Shown: in pieces, positions 35,547 through 43,267 of the stretch
Layout: the number at the start of each line of letters is the position of its first letter
Numbering within the stretch: position 1 is the first letter of the stretch
NCBI RefSeq assembly: GCF_963931595.1
Contig: NZ_OZ007030.1
Coordinates: forward strand, 860,481 to 924,480
Source of the DNA: an uncultured Subdoligranulum sp.
GTDB lineage: Bacteria > Bacillota > Clostridia > Oscillospirales > Ruminococcaceae
DNA length: 64,000 bases
Direction: 5' to 3'
Program-made: the position numbers and the translations under genes
Notes under the pieces: model-generated
What the model was told of the DNA's origin: nothing
What the model saw: the letters and a program-made list of their open reading frames with translations, nothing else
Database searches by the model: none

Positions 35547-36857
35547 ATGACAAGACGCCGCATCTACCTGAAAAATGCAATGCTGCTCACCGCCTCCGGC
35601 CTGGTGCTCCGTATGCTGGGCATGGGATTCCGGGTGATCCTCTCGGCCTACCTGGGCGGGGAAGGCATGGGACTGTATCAGCTGATCCTGGCCCTGTACA
35701 TGGTGTTTGTGGCGCTGGCCACCGCCGGCGTTCCGGTGGCTGCCACCCGGCTGGCAGCCCAGAGCCTGGCGCGGGGGCAGGGCATCGCCGCCACGCTGCG
35801 CGGCCTGTGCACAACGGCTCTGGCCCTGGGGACAATGGCCATGGTGGCCCAGGCGGCACTGGCGGGGCCGGCGGCGCGGCTGCTCCTGCATGATGCCCGG
35901 GCCGAAACGGCCCTGCGGGTGCTGGCGCCCAGCCTGCCGTTCATGGCGGTGGCAGGTGCGCTGCGCGGCTGCTTTCTGGCGGCCCGGCGGGTGACGCCCA
36001 ATGTGGTGGCGCAGCTTATCGAACAGCTGGTCCGCATGGCAGTGGCGGTGGCAGGGCTGCGGGTGATGGCCCGGTGGGGCGCCGGGTACGGATGCGCGGC
36101 GGTGGTGCTGGGCAACACGGTCTCGGAGGGAGTGTCCTGCTGCCTGATGGTGGTCTTTGCAGTCAGGACGCGGGACTTTGCCCGCCGCAGCGGGGAACCC
36201 CTGCACCCCTACACCCGGCGGGAACTGTATGACATCATTCTGCCGGTGACGGGAAGCCGGCTGCTGAGCAGCGGACTGCAGGCGGTGGAGAGCAGCCTGA
36301 TCCCGCTGACGCTGGCCATCTATACCGGGGATCGTGCGGTGGCCATGACCCAGTACGGAAATTTCAAGGGGATGGCACTGCCGCTTCTGTTTTTCCCCTT
36401 TTCGGTGCTGTCGGCGCTGTCCGGGCTGATGATGCCGGAGATCACCCGTGCCCACACCCGGGGCGACGGGCGGGGAACCCGGCGGATGATCGGCATGGTG
36501 CTGAAACTGACGGGCACCATCTCACTGGCGGCGGGGGTGGGATTTGTGCTGTTTGGTCCGCAGCTGGCGCAGCTGGTATACCGGGATGCGGAAGTGGGAC
36601 GGTATGTGCAGGTGCTGGGATTTGTGGCGCCCTTTATGTATCTGGAGAGCATGGTGGACGGCGTGCTGAAGGGGCTGGGGGAGCAGATGGCCACCTTCCG
36701 TTACTCAATGGTGGATTCCCTGTTCCGCATTGCCGCCATTGCGATCCTGCTGCCCCGGTACGGTATCCTGGCCTTTCTGGGCATCATGATTGCCTCCAAC
36801 CTGCTGACCTTTGCCCTCAACACACGACGGATGCTGCAGGTTGCAGCCGCTGCATAG
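35547..36857 (+). CDS. SpoVB/MurJ-like MOP-superfamily flippase
   Basis: Membrane protein of 436 residues with about 12-14 helices. The opening TRRRIYLKNAMLLTASGLVLRMLGMGFRV and LSAYLGGEGMGLYQL match the SpoVB/polysaccharide-biosynthesis family; members move lipid-linked sugars across the membrane (lipid II or a spore-cortex precursor). SGLQAVESSLIPLTLA and LFFPFSVLSALSGLMMPEI are typical later helices. It is shorter than B. subtilis SpoVB (518 residues) and ends after about 12 helices. Which substrate it moves is not known; with spo0A and spoIVB in the window, a sporulation role is possible. ATG follows GGGGAGGAGGTCTGCC. Confidence 0.83.
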   Translation: MTRRRIYLKNAMLLTASGLVLRMLGMGFRVILSAYLGGEGMGLYQLILALYMVFVALATAGVPVAATRLAAQSLARGQGIAATLRGLCTTALALGTMAMVAQAALAGPAARLLLHDARAETALRVLAPSLPFMAVAGALRGCFLAARRVTPNVVAQLIEQLVRMAVAVAGLRVMARWGAGYGCAAVVLGNTVSEGVSCCLMVVFAVRTRDFARRSGEPLHPYTRRELYDIILPVTGSRLLSSGLQAVESSLIPLTLAIYTGDRAVAMTQYGNFKGMALPLLFFPFSVLSALSGLMMPEITRAHTRGDGRGTRRMIGMVLKLTGTISLAAGVGFVLFGPQLAQLVYRDAEVGRYVQVLGFVAPFMYLESMVDGVLKGLGEQMATFRYSMVDSLFRIAAIAILLPRYGILAFLGIMIASNLLTFALNTRRMLQVAAAA

Positions 36858-36887
36858 AAAAACGCTCCGCCTGCCGCGCGGAGCGTT
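36858..36887. terminator. bidirectional terminator
   Basis: Stem AAAACGCTCCGC / GCGGAGCGTTTT with a 6-base loop between convergent genes. Confidence 0.84.
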
Positions 36888-36896
36888 TTGCTTTAT

Positions 36897-38672
36897 TTAT
36901 AGGGTCTGGCCGCTGACAAGGCCATTCCACAGGCGGTAGTAGATGCCCTTCCTGGCCAGCAGTTCGGCGTGGCTGCCTTCCTCCTCGATGCCGTCTTTGC
37001 CCAGGACCAGGATGCGGTCGGCGTTCTGGATGGTGGTCAGGCGGTGGGCGATGGTCAGCGTGGTGCGGCCCTTGGCCAGTTTGTCCAGACTTTGGCCCAC
37101 CAGGATTTCACTCTCGTTGTCCAGGGCACTGGTGGCCTCATCCAGCAGCAGGATGGGCGGGTTCTTCAGGAAGACCCGCGCAATGGCGATGCGCTGCTTC
37201 TGACCGCCGCTGAGTTTGACGCCCCGTTCGCCCACGTAGGTGTCATACCCGTCTTTCAGCGCCCGCACAAAGCCGTCGGCACCGGCCAGACGGGCGGCCT
37301 GTTCGATTTCTGCACGGGTGGCGCCGGGCTTGCCATAGGCAATGTTCTCCGCCACGGTGCCGCTGAACAGATAGACATCCTGCTGCACAACGCCGATGGC
37401 GTCCCGCAGACTGTGCAGCGTGACATGGCGGATGTCCTGCCCGTCGATGAGGATCTCACCGCCGGTGACATCGTAGAACCGCGGGATCAGGTTGCATAGG
37501 GTGGTTTTGCCGCCGCCGGAAGGCCCCACCAGGGCCAGGCTTTCCCCGGGCCGGATGCGCAGATTCACGTGGCGCAGTACCTGGTTGTGGTCGTCGGGGT
37601 ACTCAAAGCTCACATCCCGGAATTCGATGCCGCCCTCCCGCACGGTCAGCGGCCGGGCGTCGGGGGCATCGGCGATGGCTACGGGGGTGTCCATGATTTC
37701 CAGGAAGCGCTCGATGCCGGTCATGCCCCGCTGGAACTGCTCGGCAAATTCCACGATGCGCCGGATGGTGGCAATCAGGGTGGAAACGTAGAGCACATAG
37801 GCCACCAGATCGCCGGCGCTGATGGCCCCGTATACCAGCGCCAGGCCGCCAGCCAGAATGACGACCAGATACATCAGGCCGTCGAACAGACGTGTGGAAG
37901 TGTTGAAGGCGGCCATGGCGTGGTAGGTAAGGGTCTTGATGTTCTCAAAGGTTCGGTTGCCCTCGGCAAACTTTTCCCGCTCCTGGGCCTCGGCGGCAAA
38001 GGCCTTGACCACCCGCTGCCCCAGCAGGCTGTCCTCGATGGTGGCGTTGAGTTCCCCGATCTGGAAGCGCTGCTGCCGGAACCGGGCCCGCAGTTTCAGG
38101 TTCAAATAGACCGATACCACGCCCATCAGCGGAACGCAGGCAAACACCACCAGCGTCAGGGGAATGCTGGCCTGGCAGAGGATGAGGAAAGAGGCAACGA
38201 TCTTGATGAAGGCGATGAAGAACTCCTCGGGGCAGTGGTGGGCAAATTCGGTAACGTCGAACAGATCGTTGGTGATGCGCCCCATGATCTGCCCCACCTT
38301 GGTGTTGTTGTAATAGGTGTGGTCCAGCCGCAGCAGGTGGTCAAAAGCGTCGCGGCGCATATCGGTTTCGATATGAACGCCCATGATATGCCCGGTGCCG
38401 GACATGAAATAACTGGCGGCGCCGTCAATGAGCCGCAGCACAAAATACAGCAGGGCCAGTTTCAGAACAGCCTGTACGGTCAAGGCCGCACCCTGGCCGG
38501 AGGCGGCGTTGGTCAGCACGCCCATGATCTTGGGCAGCACGATATCACACAGAGTGGTCAGGGCCGCGCAGAACAGGTCAAACAGCAGAATGCCTTTGTA
38601 TTTCATCAGATAGGGCAGAAAACGGCGCAGCAGTACGCCGCTGCCGCCCTGCTTTTGACGGGTAGAATCCAT
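36897..38672 (-). CDS. ABC exporter, fused membrane and ATPase half-transporter
   Basis: Half-transporter of 591 residues of the ABCB/MdlB type. Six membrane helices occupy residues 1-325; the ATPase has Walker A GPSGGGKTT near 381, signature LSGGQKQR near 487, Walker B ILLLDEATSALD near 508 and the switch His in IAHRLTT. It probably forms homodimers, since no partner half-transporter gene is adjacent. Substrate unknown (multidrug or lipid-like). ATG is preceded by GTGAGG. It follows a surface-protein gene in the same direction with a weak terminator between. Confidence 0.92.
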   Translation of the reverse strand: MDSTRQKQGGSGVLLRRFLPYLMKYKGILLFDLFCAALTTLCDIVLPKIMGVLTNAASGQGAALTVQAVLKLALLYFVLRLIDGAASYFMSGTGHIMGVHIETDMRRDAFDHLLRLDHTYYNNTKVGQIMGRITNDLFDVTEFAHHCPEEFFIAFIKIVASFLILCQASIPLTLVVFACVPLMGVVSVYLNLKLRARFRQQRFQIGELNATIEDSLLGQRVVKAFAAEAQEREKFAEGNRTFENIKTLTYHAMAAFNTSTRLFDGLMYLVVILAGGLALVYGAISAGDLVAYVLYVSTLIATIRRIVEFAEQFQRGMTGIERFLEIMDTPVAIADAPDARPLTVREGGIEFRDVSFEYPDDHNQVLRHVNLRIRPGESLALVGPSGGGKTTLCNLIPRFYDVTGGEILIDGQDIRHVTLHSLRDAIGVVQQDVYLFSGTVAENIAYGKPGATRAEIEQAARLAGADGFVRALKDGYDTYVGERGVKLSGGQKQRIAIARVFLKNPPILLLDEATSALDNESEILVGQSLDKLAKGRTTLTIAHRLTTIQNADRILVLGKDGIEEEGSHAELLARKGIYYRLWNGLVSGQTL

Positions 38673-38703
38673 GAAAAAAGCCTCACTTTTTATGTTACAT
38701 AGA

Positions 38704-38730
38704 AAGACCGCCCACGCGGGGGAGCGGTCC
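38704..38730 (-). terminator. weak terminator of the SGNH-hydrolase gene
   Basis: Minus strand GACCGC ... GCGGTC with a 12-14-base loop and TTTCTATG; the T-tract is poor, so read-through into the ABC gene is plausible. Confidence 0.55.
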
Positions 38731-38764
38731 CTGAAAATGGTGTTGCCGTTATGGGGTATGGCCC

Positions 38765-40642
38765 TTAGCCCTCCACGACCGTTTCAGGCGCAGTTTCTTC
38801 CACAGCCTGTTCCGCCGGTTGTGACTCGGTGCTGGCCGGGGGAACGGGCTCGGTTGGCGGAGTTTGTTCCGGTGCCGGCCCTGACTCGGCGGGCGGCGCC
38901 GGAGTTGGGGTCTGGATTCCCGGCGTGGGGGCTGGCGTTACTGGATCTGGTGCCTCCGGCGTGGGATCTGGCGTGGAAGGCTCCGGAGCCGGTGTGGGAG
39001 GAACAGGTGTCGGTGCTGGTGTGGGCGCAGCCTGCAGCAATGTGCCGCAGCGGGAACAGACCACACTGCCGTCTCCATGGGTGACAGGCTGATGCCCCAG
39101 GGCACCATTGCCATAAGTGGTGGTCTGCGCGCCGCAGGAACACTGCATGACAATGACCTCGGCGTCGGTGCAGGTGGCAGGGATATCGTTCACTACGATA
39201 TTATAGTTATGCGTGTGGGCGATGGTTTCACTTTTGGTCTGGCCACAGCGGCGGCAGGTGTAGACGATCTGGTCGCCCTGCTGGCTGCCGCCGTTCCAGT
39301 CATGGCCGAGGGCGGGAATGTCTTTCTCGATGATCTCGCCGCAGATGCTGCACTTGTATTTGGCGCTGCCGGCATTCAGGCAGGTGGCCGCCACCACGCT
39401 GTCGCTGATCTCCACAAACTGGTGTTCATGGGCGTCCGCCTGGAAATGGGCGGTCAGCACCACGCCGCCGGCGTTGGCGTCCGCAGGCATGGTATACTGA
39501 ATGGTGGCGCTGCTGTAGCTGCCCCCGGTGCTGGATGTCCATCCGGCAAAGACAAACCCCTCCTTGGGCACGGCGGTCACGGCGCTGGCGGTGCCGCCCT
39601 TCTTGACCAGCTGGCTGGTGGACCCGGACAGGGAGCCGCCGTTGGTGGCCACGAATTCCAGCGGCACTTTGGCGCCCCGCACGGCGATGGGATCCTGGGT
39701 GATCAGATTGGCGGGCACACCGTCGGGGGTGGGGATGGTGCCCAGCGGCTGGGGACGGCGGTCCTCCGTCACATAGGCGTGGGTGCGCACATAGTCGAAA
39801 TAGGCAGTGACCGCCGCCTTGGACAGATGCACGCCGTCCGAAAGGGTGTAGTCGGTTTTGGCCCAGCCGGTGGTGCTGTCCCGCAGGACCTCGGCGCTGT
39901 TCAGGAACTTGAAGCCGTTTTCTTCGCACATGGTGACCAGGGCCGCGTTGTAGGCATCCACCTGGGTCATGGTGAGGTTGGTGTTTTCCCGCTGCTTGTC
40001 CAGCGGCGGAATGGCGCTGACGATGATGTCACAGTAGGGCCAGGCGGTCTGGATCGCCTGCAGACCCTGTAAGTAGGTGGAAATGAAGCTGGTAGCATCG
40101 GTGGACGAACCGCCCAGATTGTTGGTGCCGTAGCAGATGATGATGCGCTTGGGCTTGAGCATGGCCACAGCATCCGGCACGGTGTACATGGCAGAAGAAC
40201 CCTTGAATTTCTCGCACTTGAGGGTGGTGATGGCGCCCGCCCCCATGCTGACAACGCCGATGTTGTTGTTCAGGGAGGTGAACGCCTGCCCGGTTTCATC
40301 GGCATACATCATGTAACGGGCGGTGTTGGAGTCGCCGATGAACAGGGTTTCATCGACGTAGGTGCGCCCGGCATCCTCGGTTTTTCCCAGGACAGTGCCG
40401 GCAGCGGCGGTCTCCACCGCCAGATCGGAAGCGCGGGTGAGGGCGGCGTTTTCCGGTGATGCCGTCTCGGCGGTTTCCGCCGTCTCGGCCGTGGCGGCAT
40501 TCAGGACATCATTGTCCGTTCTGCCGCTCAATGCGACGATCAGAAGGCAGCAAAACACAACGATGGCAACGGCGCAGCCGGCGGCAGTCAGAAGCAGTTT
40601 GCGGTTCCAGTGATCCCAGGGGGCAATGGACGGCAATTTCAT
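38765..40642 (-). CDS. modular SGNH/GDSL-hydrolase surface protein
   Basis: Envelope protein of 625 residues. A membrane anchor (about 16-39) and an Ala/Glu/Thr linker precede an SGNH hydrolase domain: LFIGDSN with nucleophile Ser105, YGTNNLGG (Asn block) and LSDGVHLSK near residue 290 with the catalytic Asp/His. Next come an InlB/Listeria-type beta repeat (KKGGTASAVTAVPKEGFVFAGW) and a Cys-rich stretch with several CxxC pairs (YKCSICGE, YTCRRCG, MQCSCGA, VCSRCG), each about 35 residues apart. The last 100 residues are a Pro/Thr/Ala-Pro-rich tail (PTPAPTP) without an LPxTG motif. It may deacetylate a cell-wall or host glycan (family inference). Start follows GAGGAGTGTTTCCGG. Confidence 0.83.
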   Translation of the reverse strand: MKLPSIAPWDHWNRKLLLTAAGCAVAIVVFCCLLIVALSGRTDNDVLNAATAETAETAETASPENAALTRASDLAVETAAAGTVLGKTEDAGRTYVDETLFIGDSNTARYMMYADETGQAFTSLNNNIGVVSMGAGAITTLKCEKFKGSSAMYTVPDAVAMLKPKRIIICYGTNNLGGSSTDATSFISTYLQGLQAIQTAWPYCDIIVSAIPPLDKQRENTNLTMTQVDAYNAALVTMCEENGFKFLNSAEVLRDSTTGWAKTDYTLSDGVHLSKAAVTAYFDYVRTHAYVTEDRRPQPLGTIPTPDGVPANLITQDPIAVRGAKVPLEFVATNGGSLSGSTSQLVKKGGTASAVTAVPKEGFVFAGWTSSTGGSYSSATIQYTMPADANAGGVVLTAHFQADAHEHQFVEISDSVVAATCLNAGSAKYKCSICGEIIEKDIPALGHDWNGGSQQGDQIVYTCRRCGQTKSETIAHTHNYNIVVNDIPATCTDAEVIVMQCSCGAQTTTYGNGALGHQPVTHGDGSVVCSRCGTLLQAAPTPAPTPVPPTPAPEPSTPDPTPEAPDPVTPAPTPGIQTPTPAPPAESGPAPEQTPPTEPVPPASTESQPAEQAVEETAPETVVEG

Positions 40643-40676
40643 CCGGAAACACTCCTCACAAAACAATTTTGTTTTC

Positions 40677-40705
40677 ATCATACACCATTTGTGCGGTATG
40701 CGCAA
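40677..40705 (-). promoter_or_regulatory. promoter of the SGNH-hydrolase gene
   Basis: Minus strand TTGCGC (40700-40705), 17 bases, TATGAT (40677-40682). Confidence 0.62.
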
Positions 40706-40786
40706 ACTATTTGAATGAAAAATGAATGCCCGGCGCCATCTTTTTGCCACTCCCGGGCAAAATGGCTGTTTTTTTGGTCATCCCCC

Positions 40787-40815
40787 TTGACAATTCCACG
40801 GGAATGCGGTAGACT
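40787..40815 (+). promoter_or_regulatory. sigma-A promoter of tRNA-Ala
   Basis: TTGACA (40787-40792), 17 bases, TAGACT (40810-40815), 19 bases before the tRNA. Confidence 0.72.
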
Positions 40816-40834
40816 ATTCAAGTCGGAAAAATTT

Positions 40835-40910
40835 GGGCCTGTAGCTCAGTTGGGAGAGCGTTCGGTTCGCATCCGAGAGGTCAAGGGTTCGAATCCCTCC
40901 AGGTCCACCA
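40835..40910 (+). tRNA. tRNA-Ala (anticodon CGC)
   Basis: Acceptor GGGCCTG pairs with CAGGTCC (one G-T); anticodon arm TTCGG-TTCGCAT-CCGAG gives CGC, which reads GCG. CCA is encoded (40908-40910). The acceptor pair usually seen as G3-T70 in tRNA-Ala is present here: third G pairs with T. Confidence 0.93.
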
Positions 40911-40912
40911 AC

Positions 40913-40947
40913 AAAAAGCCGCACTGTTTTATACAGTGCGGCTTTTT
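40913..40947 (+). terminator. intrinsic terminator of tRNA-Ala
   Basis: 14-bp perfect stem AAAAAGCCGCACTG / CAGTGCGGCTTTTT with a 7-base loop. Confidence 0.88.
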
Positions 40948-40973
40948 CTGTTGTCGGTTCCTGCTGCCAGGAC

Positions 40974-40980
40974 TGTCGAA
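40974..40980 (+). promoter_or_regulatory. candidate Spo0A box upstream of the Spo0A-like operon
   Basis: TGTCGAA, an exact match to the core 0A box, 38 bases upstream of the -10 box of the first promoter. A seven-base match can occur by chance, but the location before a spo0A paralogue makes it notable. Confidence 0.45.
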
Positions 40981-41015
40981 TTTTCCATAAACCGTTCCCA
41001 TTTTGCGCTTTTTGT

Positions 41016-41108
41016 GCTATACTGAGACAAATCACACTTTTCTTGCGGTCCGCGTAGGAAAACGTAGGTTTTGTGTGGATTGAATCCTCTCCGGGTTTGC
41101 CCTATAGT
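41016..41108 (+). promoter_or_regulatory. tandem promoters of the Spo0A-like operon
   Basis: P1: extended -10 TGC-TATACT (41016-41023) with a poor -35 (TTCCCA at 40995). P2: TTGAAT (41080-41085), 17 bases, TATAGT (41103-41108). The P2 transcript would start near 41115, almost on top of an AAAGGAGG at 41117-41124 that has no ATG, GTG or TTG after it. Confidence 0.62.
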
Positions 41109-41185
41109 ACCTTAATAAAGGAGGTCTGTACTGGGGCAGGTCTCCTGGGATTTTGGTTTTGTATTGTGGAGAGGATGAAAGATTC

Positions 41186-41467
41186 ATGGAGCAAGCTGGA
41201 AAGAAATATCTGGCCGTTTACCGGCGGGACTTTTCGGAACTGGAGGGTCTGCAGAAGGCGGAGCAAGTGACGTATGCATTGCAGCGCGCCGGTCATGCAC
41301 TGTGTTTTCACGCCAGGCGCAAAACATCCGCAGAGGATATTTCCTGCAGCTTGTGCGGATTGGATGAAGCCTTCGCCAGCCGCGTGCTGTGCTACATCTA
41401 CGAAAATGCCGTGGCCCCCGAACAGCTCCCGGAAGTGCTGCGGGATCTGTGCGGCACGGCGGTGTAA
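41186..41467 (+). CDS. small Cys-rich protein of unknown function, first gene of the Spo0A-like operon
   Basis: Predicted protein of 93 residues, soluble, mostly helical by composition. It has five Cys: one at about residue 40 (HALCFHARR), then CSLC near 54-57, one in SRVLCYIYE and one in LRDLCGTAV. No family is recognised and no zinc-ribbon spacing fits clearly. GGAGAGG lies 11 bases before the chosen ATG; TTG codons further upstream are in frame but poorly placed. It precedes a Spo0A-like regulator by 58 bases on the same transcript and may modulate that system; this is inference from position alone. Confidence 0.62.
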   Translation: MEQAGKKYLAVYRRDFSELEGLQKAEQVTYALQRAGHALCFHARRKTSAEDISCSLCGLDEAFASRVLCYIYENAVAPEQLPEVLRDLCGTAV

Positions 41468-41525
41468 CGCCATGCAGGGGACGTTGGAAAGGAGCATCCA
41501 TGCTCCGGAAAGAGGAACATCTGCA

Positions 41526-42281
41526 ATGCAGGCGCTGACACAAAAGAAAACGGTGGTGGCGGTTTTCGTGACGGAAGCCCGCATGGAGCGGGACTGTATC
41601 CGTCTGTACGCGCGGACTCACCCTGAAGTCCGTGCGGCGGCGGTACTGTCCGGTGGACAGGAACTGCTGCAGCATCTTCGCTGCGGTTTGACACCCCAGG
41701 TCCTGGTGCTGGATGTGCTGCTCACCGATATGGGGATCCTTACCCTGATGGAGGAAATCCACGGTCTGCATCTGGATCCCGAACCCACCATATTGCTCAC
41801 GGTCCCGGTGCCGGAACAGACGGCGGCACGCCGGGCCATGCAGATCTTCGGCGACTGCCAGATTCTTTTGAAACCCTACCGGCTCAAGGAGCTGTTTGAC
41901 CAGGTTTATCTGCTGGGGGCGGGGGCCGACCGGTATCGGCTGTACCGTGCCCGCGGCTTTTGCAGGCGCTGCCTGCAGCAGATGCGGGCGGACCCAGCCA
42001 TGAGCGGTTGCGATTATCTGGAGCAGATGGTCCTGTATGCTTTTACGGCGGAGCGGCCCTATCCGGCCGCAGCGCTCTATCAGATGGTGGCCCAGGACTA
42101 CGACACCCAGGAGGCCAGTGTGGCGGCGGCCGTCATGCGGCTTTCCCGCAAGATGTGGCAGCAGGGGACGCCGCTGTACCGGCAGCTGTGCCTGCGGTGC
42201 GGACTGCCGGAGGAAGCTGTCCTGCCCAACGGCAAGCTGCTGAAGGGATTGCTGGAACTGCTCAAACAGGAGATTGTATAG
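41526..42281 (+). CDS. divergent Spo0A-like response regulator
   Basis: Protein of 251 residues. Receiver domain at 8-125: phospho-acceptor Asp63 in VLVLDVLLTDMG and Lys116 in ILLKPYRL are kept, while the acidic pocket is reduced to Glu17 (FVTEARME). The C-terminal domain (about 145-251) follows the Spo0A output pattern by eye: YLEQMVLYAF for the YLREAI region, LYQMVAQDYDTQEASVAAAVMRLSRKMWQQG in place of LYPxIAxxYxTTxSRVERAIRHAIEVAWxRG. The recognition-helix residues SRVERAIRHAIE are largely changed, so DNA specificity must differ from that of the canonical Spo0A at 61416. Start at 41526 follows AAAGAGGA; an in-frame ATG at 41472 is possible. It lies in an operon with a HATPase protein. Confidence 0.78.
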   Translation: MQALTQKKTVVAVFVTEARMERDCIRLYARTHPEVRAAAVLSGGQELLQHLRCGLTPQVLVLDVLLTDMGILTLMEEIHGLHLDPEPTILLTVPVPEQTAARRAMQIFGDCQILLKPYRLKELFDQVYLLGAGADRYRLYRARGFCRRCLQQMRADPAMSGCDYLEQMVLYAFTAERPYPAAALYQMVAQDYDTQEASVAAAVMRLSRKMWQQGTPLYRQLCLRCGLPEEAVLPNGKLLKGLLELLKQEIV

Positions 42282-42312
42282 AGCCGGCGGGGCCGGAAAG
42301 GGGAGAGGCGGC

Positions 42313-43116
42313 ATGCAGAAGAAGGAACAGGAGCTGGCGATGGCACTGCGCGGCGGTTTGCGCGGACGGTTCCGGCAGTCTTTCCATCTCTTGGAAAATG
42401 CGCTGGAAGTGCTGGACGATCAGATGGCCCACTGCGTGACGCCGGACGAGTATGAGACCCTCCGCCCGCTGCTGCGGCAGATCACAGAGCAGCTGGTGCA
42501 GCTGCAGCGGCTGGGAGAGCATGCTGCGGATGCGGCCGTTGCGCCGGTGCTGCAGCGGGTCTGCGCGCCGCGCCCCATGGAGCTGCTGGGACAGCTGCGG
42601 GAGATGGCCGGGCTGTTCAATGAGATCCTGCTGCAGGAGACGGTGGACGGTTCGGTCACGGTGGAAGCCCCGACGGACCTTCCGGTTCTGCTGACGATGG
42701 GGGACGACACCCTGCTCAACGGGCTGCTGGCCAACCTGGTTTCCAACTCCCTGGCGGCGGGCACACCGGCCCGGATCACCTTCTCCTGCACACCGGGGCA
42801 GTTCTGCTACCGGGATGACGGCCCGGGACTGCCCGAAGATGCGGTGGCACTGCTGGAGGGCGGTACCTGGAGCGAGCGTCTGCTGGAACAGGGCGGGCTG
42901 GGCCTGCCGCTGATCCGTGCGTATGCGGCGGCGATGGGATGGGACCTGACCGTGGAACACGGAAAGGGAACCTGCCTGCGGTTTGTCCTGCCTCCCTGTG
43001 CGGTGGATCTGGGCGGCATGGTGCTGGAATCCACCGGGCCGGGTGCCATCCAGCGGGACCGGCGCCGCCGCGCGCTCTGGCAGGAACTGCATCCCGTTCT
43101 GCCGCGAAAAGAATAA
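42313..43116 (+). CDS. soluble HATPase protein (orphan kinase or Spo0B-like), partner of the Spo0A-like regulator
   Basis: Protein of 267 residues without membrane segments. Residues 10-115 are helical and may form a dimerisation hairpin; there is no standard H-box, the nearest candidate being His25 (FRQSFHLLENALEVLDDQ). The GHKL ATPase domain (125-230) keeps N-box NLVSNSL (141-147), G1 DDGPGLP (168-174) and G2 GGLGLPL (194-200), and ends FVLPP. Retained nucleotide motifs suggest ATP binding. The layout, helical hairpin plus GHKL fold, resembles both small sensor kinases and the Spo0B phosphotransferase. Ribosome-binding site GGGGAGAGG. It starts 31 bases after the regulator and is followed by a terminator. 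Confidence 0.74.
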   Translation: MQKKEQELAMALRGGLRGRFRQSFHLLENALEVLDDQMAHCVTPDEYETLRPLLRQITEQLVQLQRLGEHAADAAVAPVLQRVCAPRPMELLGQLREMAGLFNEILLQETVDGSVTVEAPTDLPVLLTMGDDTLLNGLLANLVSNSLAAGTPARITFSCTPGQFCYRDDGPGLPEDAVALLEGGTWSERLLEQGGLGLPLIRAYAAAMGWDLTVEHGKGTCLRFVLPPCAVDLGGMVLESTGPGAIQRDRRRRALWQELHPVLPRKE

Positions 43117-43122
43117 GGTTTG

Positions 43123-43156
43123 GGGGCACTGCCTGTGGGGCAGTGCCTTTTTTTTC
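43123..43156 (+). terminator. intrinsic terminator of the Spo0A-like operon
   Basis: Stem GGCACTGCC / GGCAGTGCC with a 5-base loop, then eight T. Confidence 0.87.
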
Positions 43157-43170
43157 TGCGGCGCTTTACT

Positions 43171-43198
43171 TTGCCTGCAATCTATTGTAAAATACTAT
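43171..43198 (+). promoter_or_regulatory. candidate promoter of the pyrH-polC cluster
   Basis: TTGCCT (43171-43176), 16 bases, TACTAT (43193-43198); an overlapping TATACA at 43196 is an alternative -10. AT-rich stretch directly before pyrH. Confidence 0.55.
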
Positions 43199-43267
43199 AC
43201 AAATAACAATGGTTTACTGTGCCCATCCGGCACAAGACCGGACTAAACAACAGGTGGTGTAATCATT

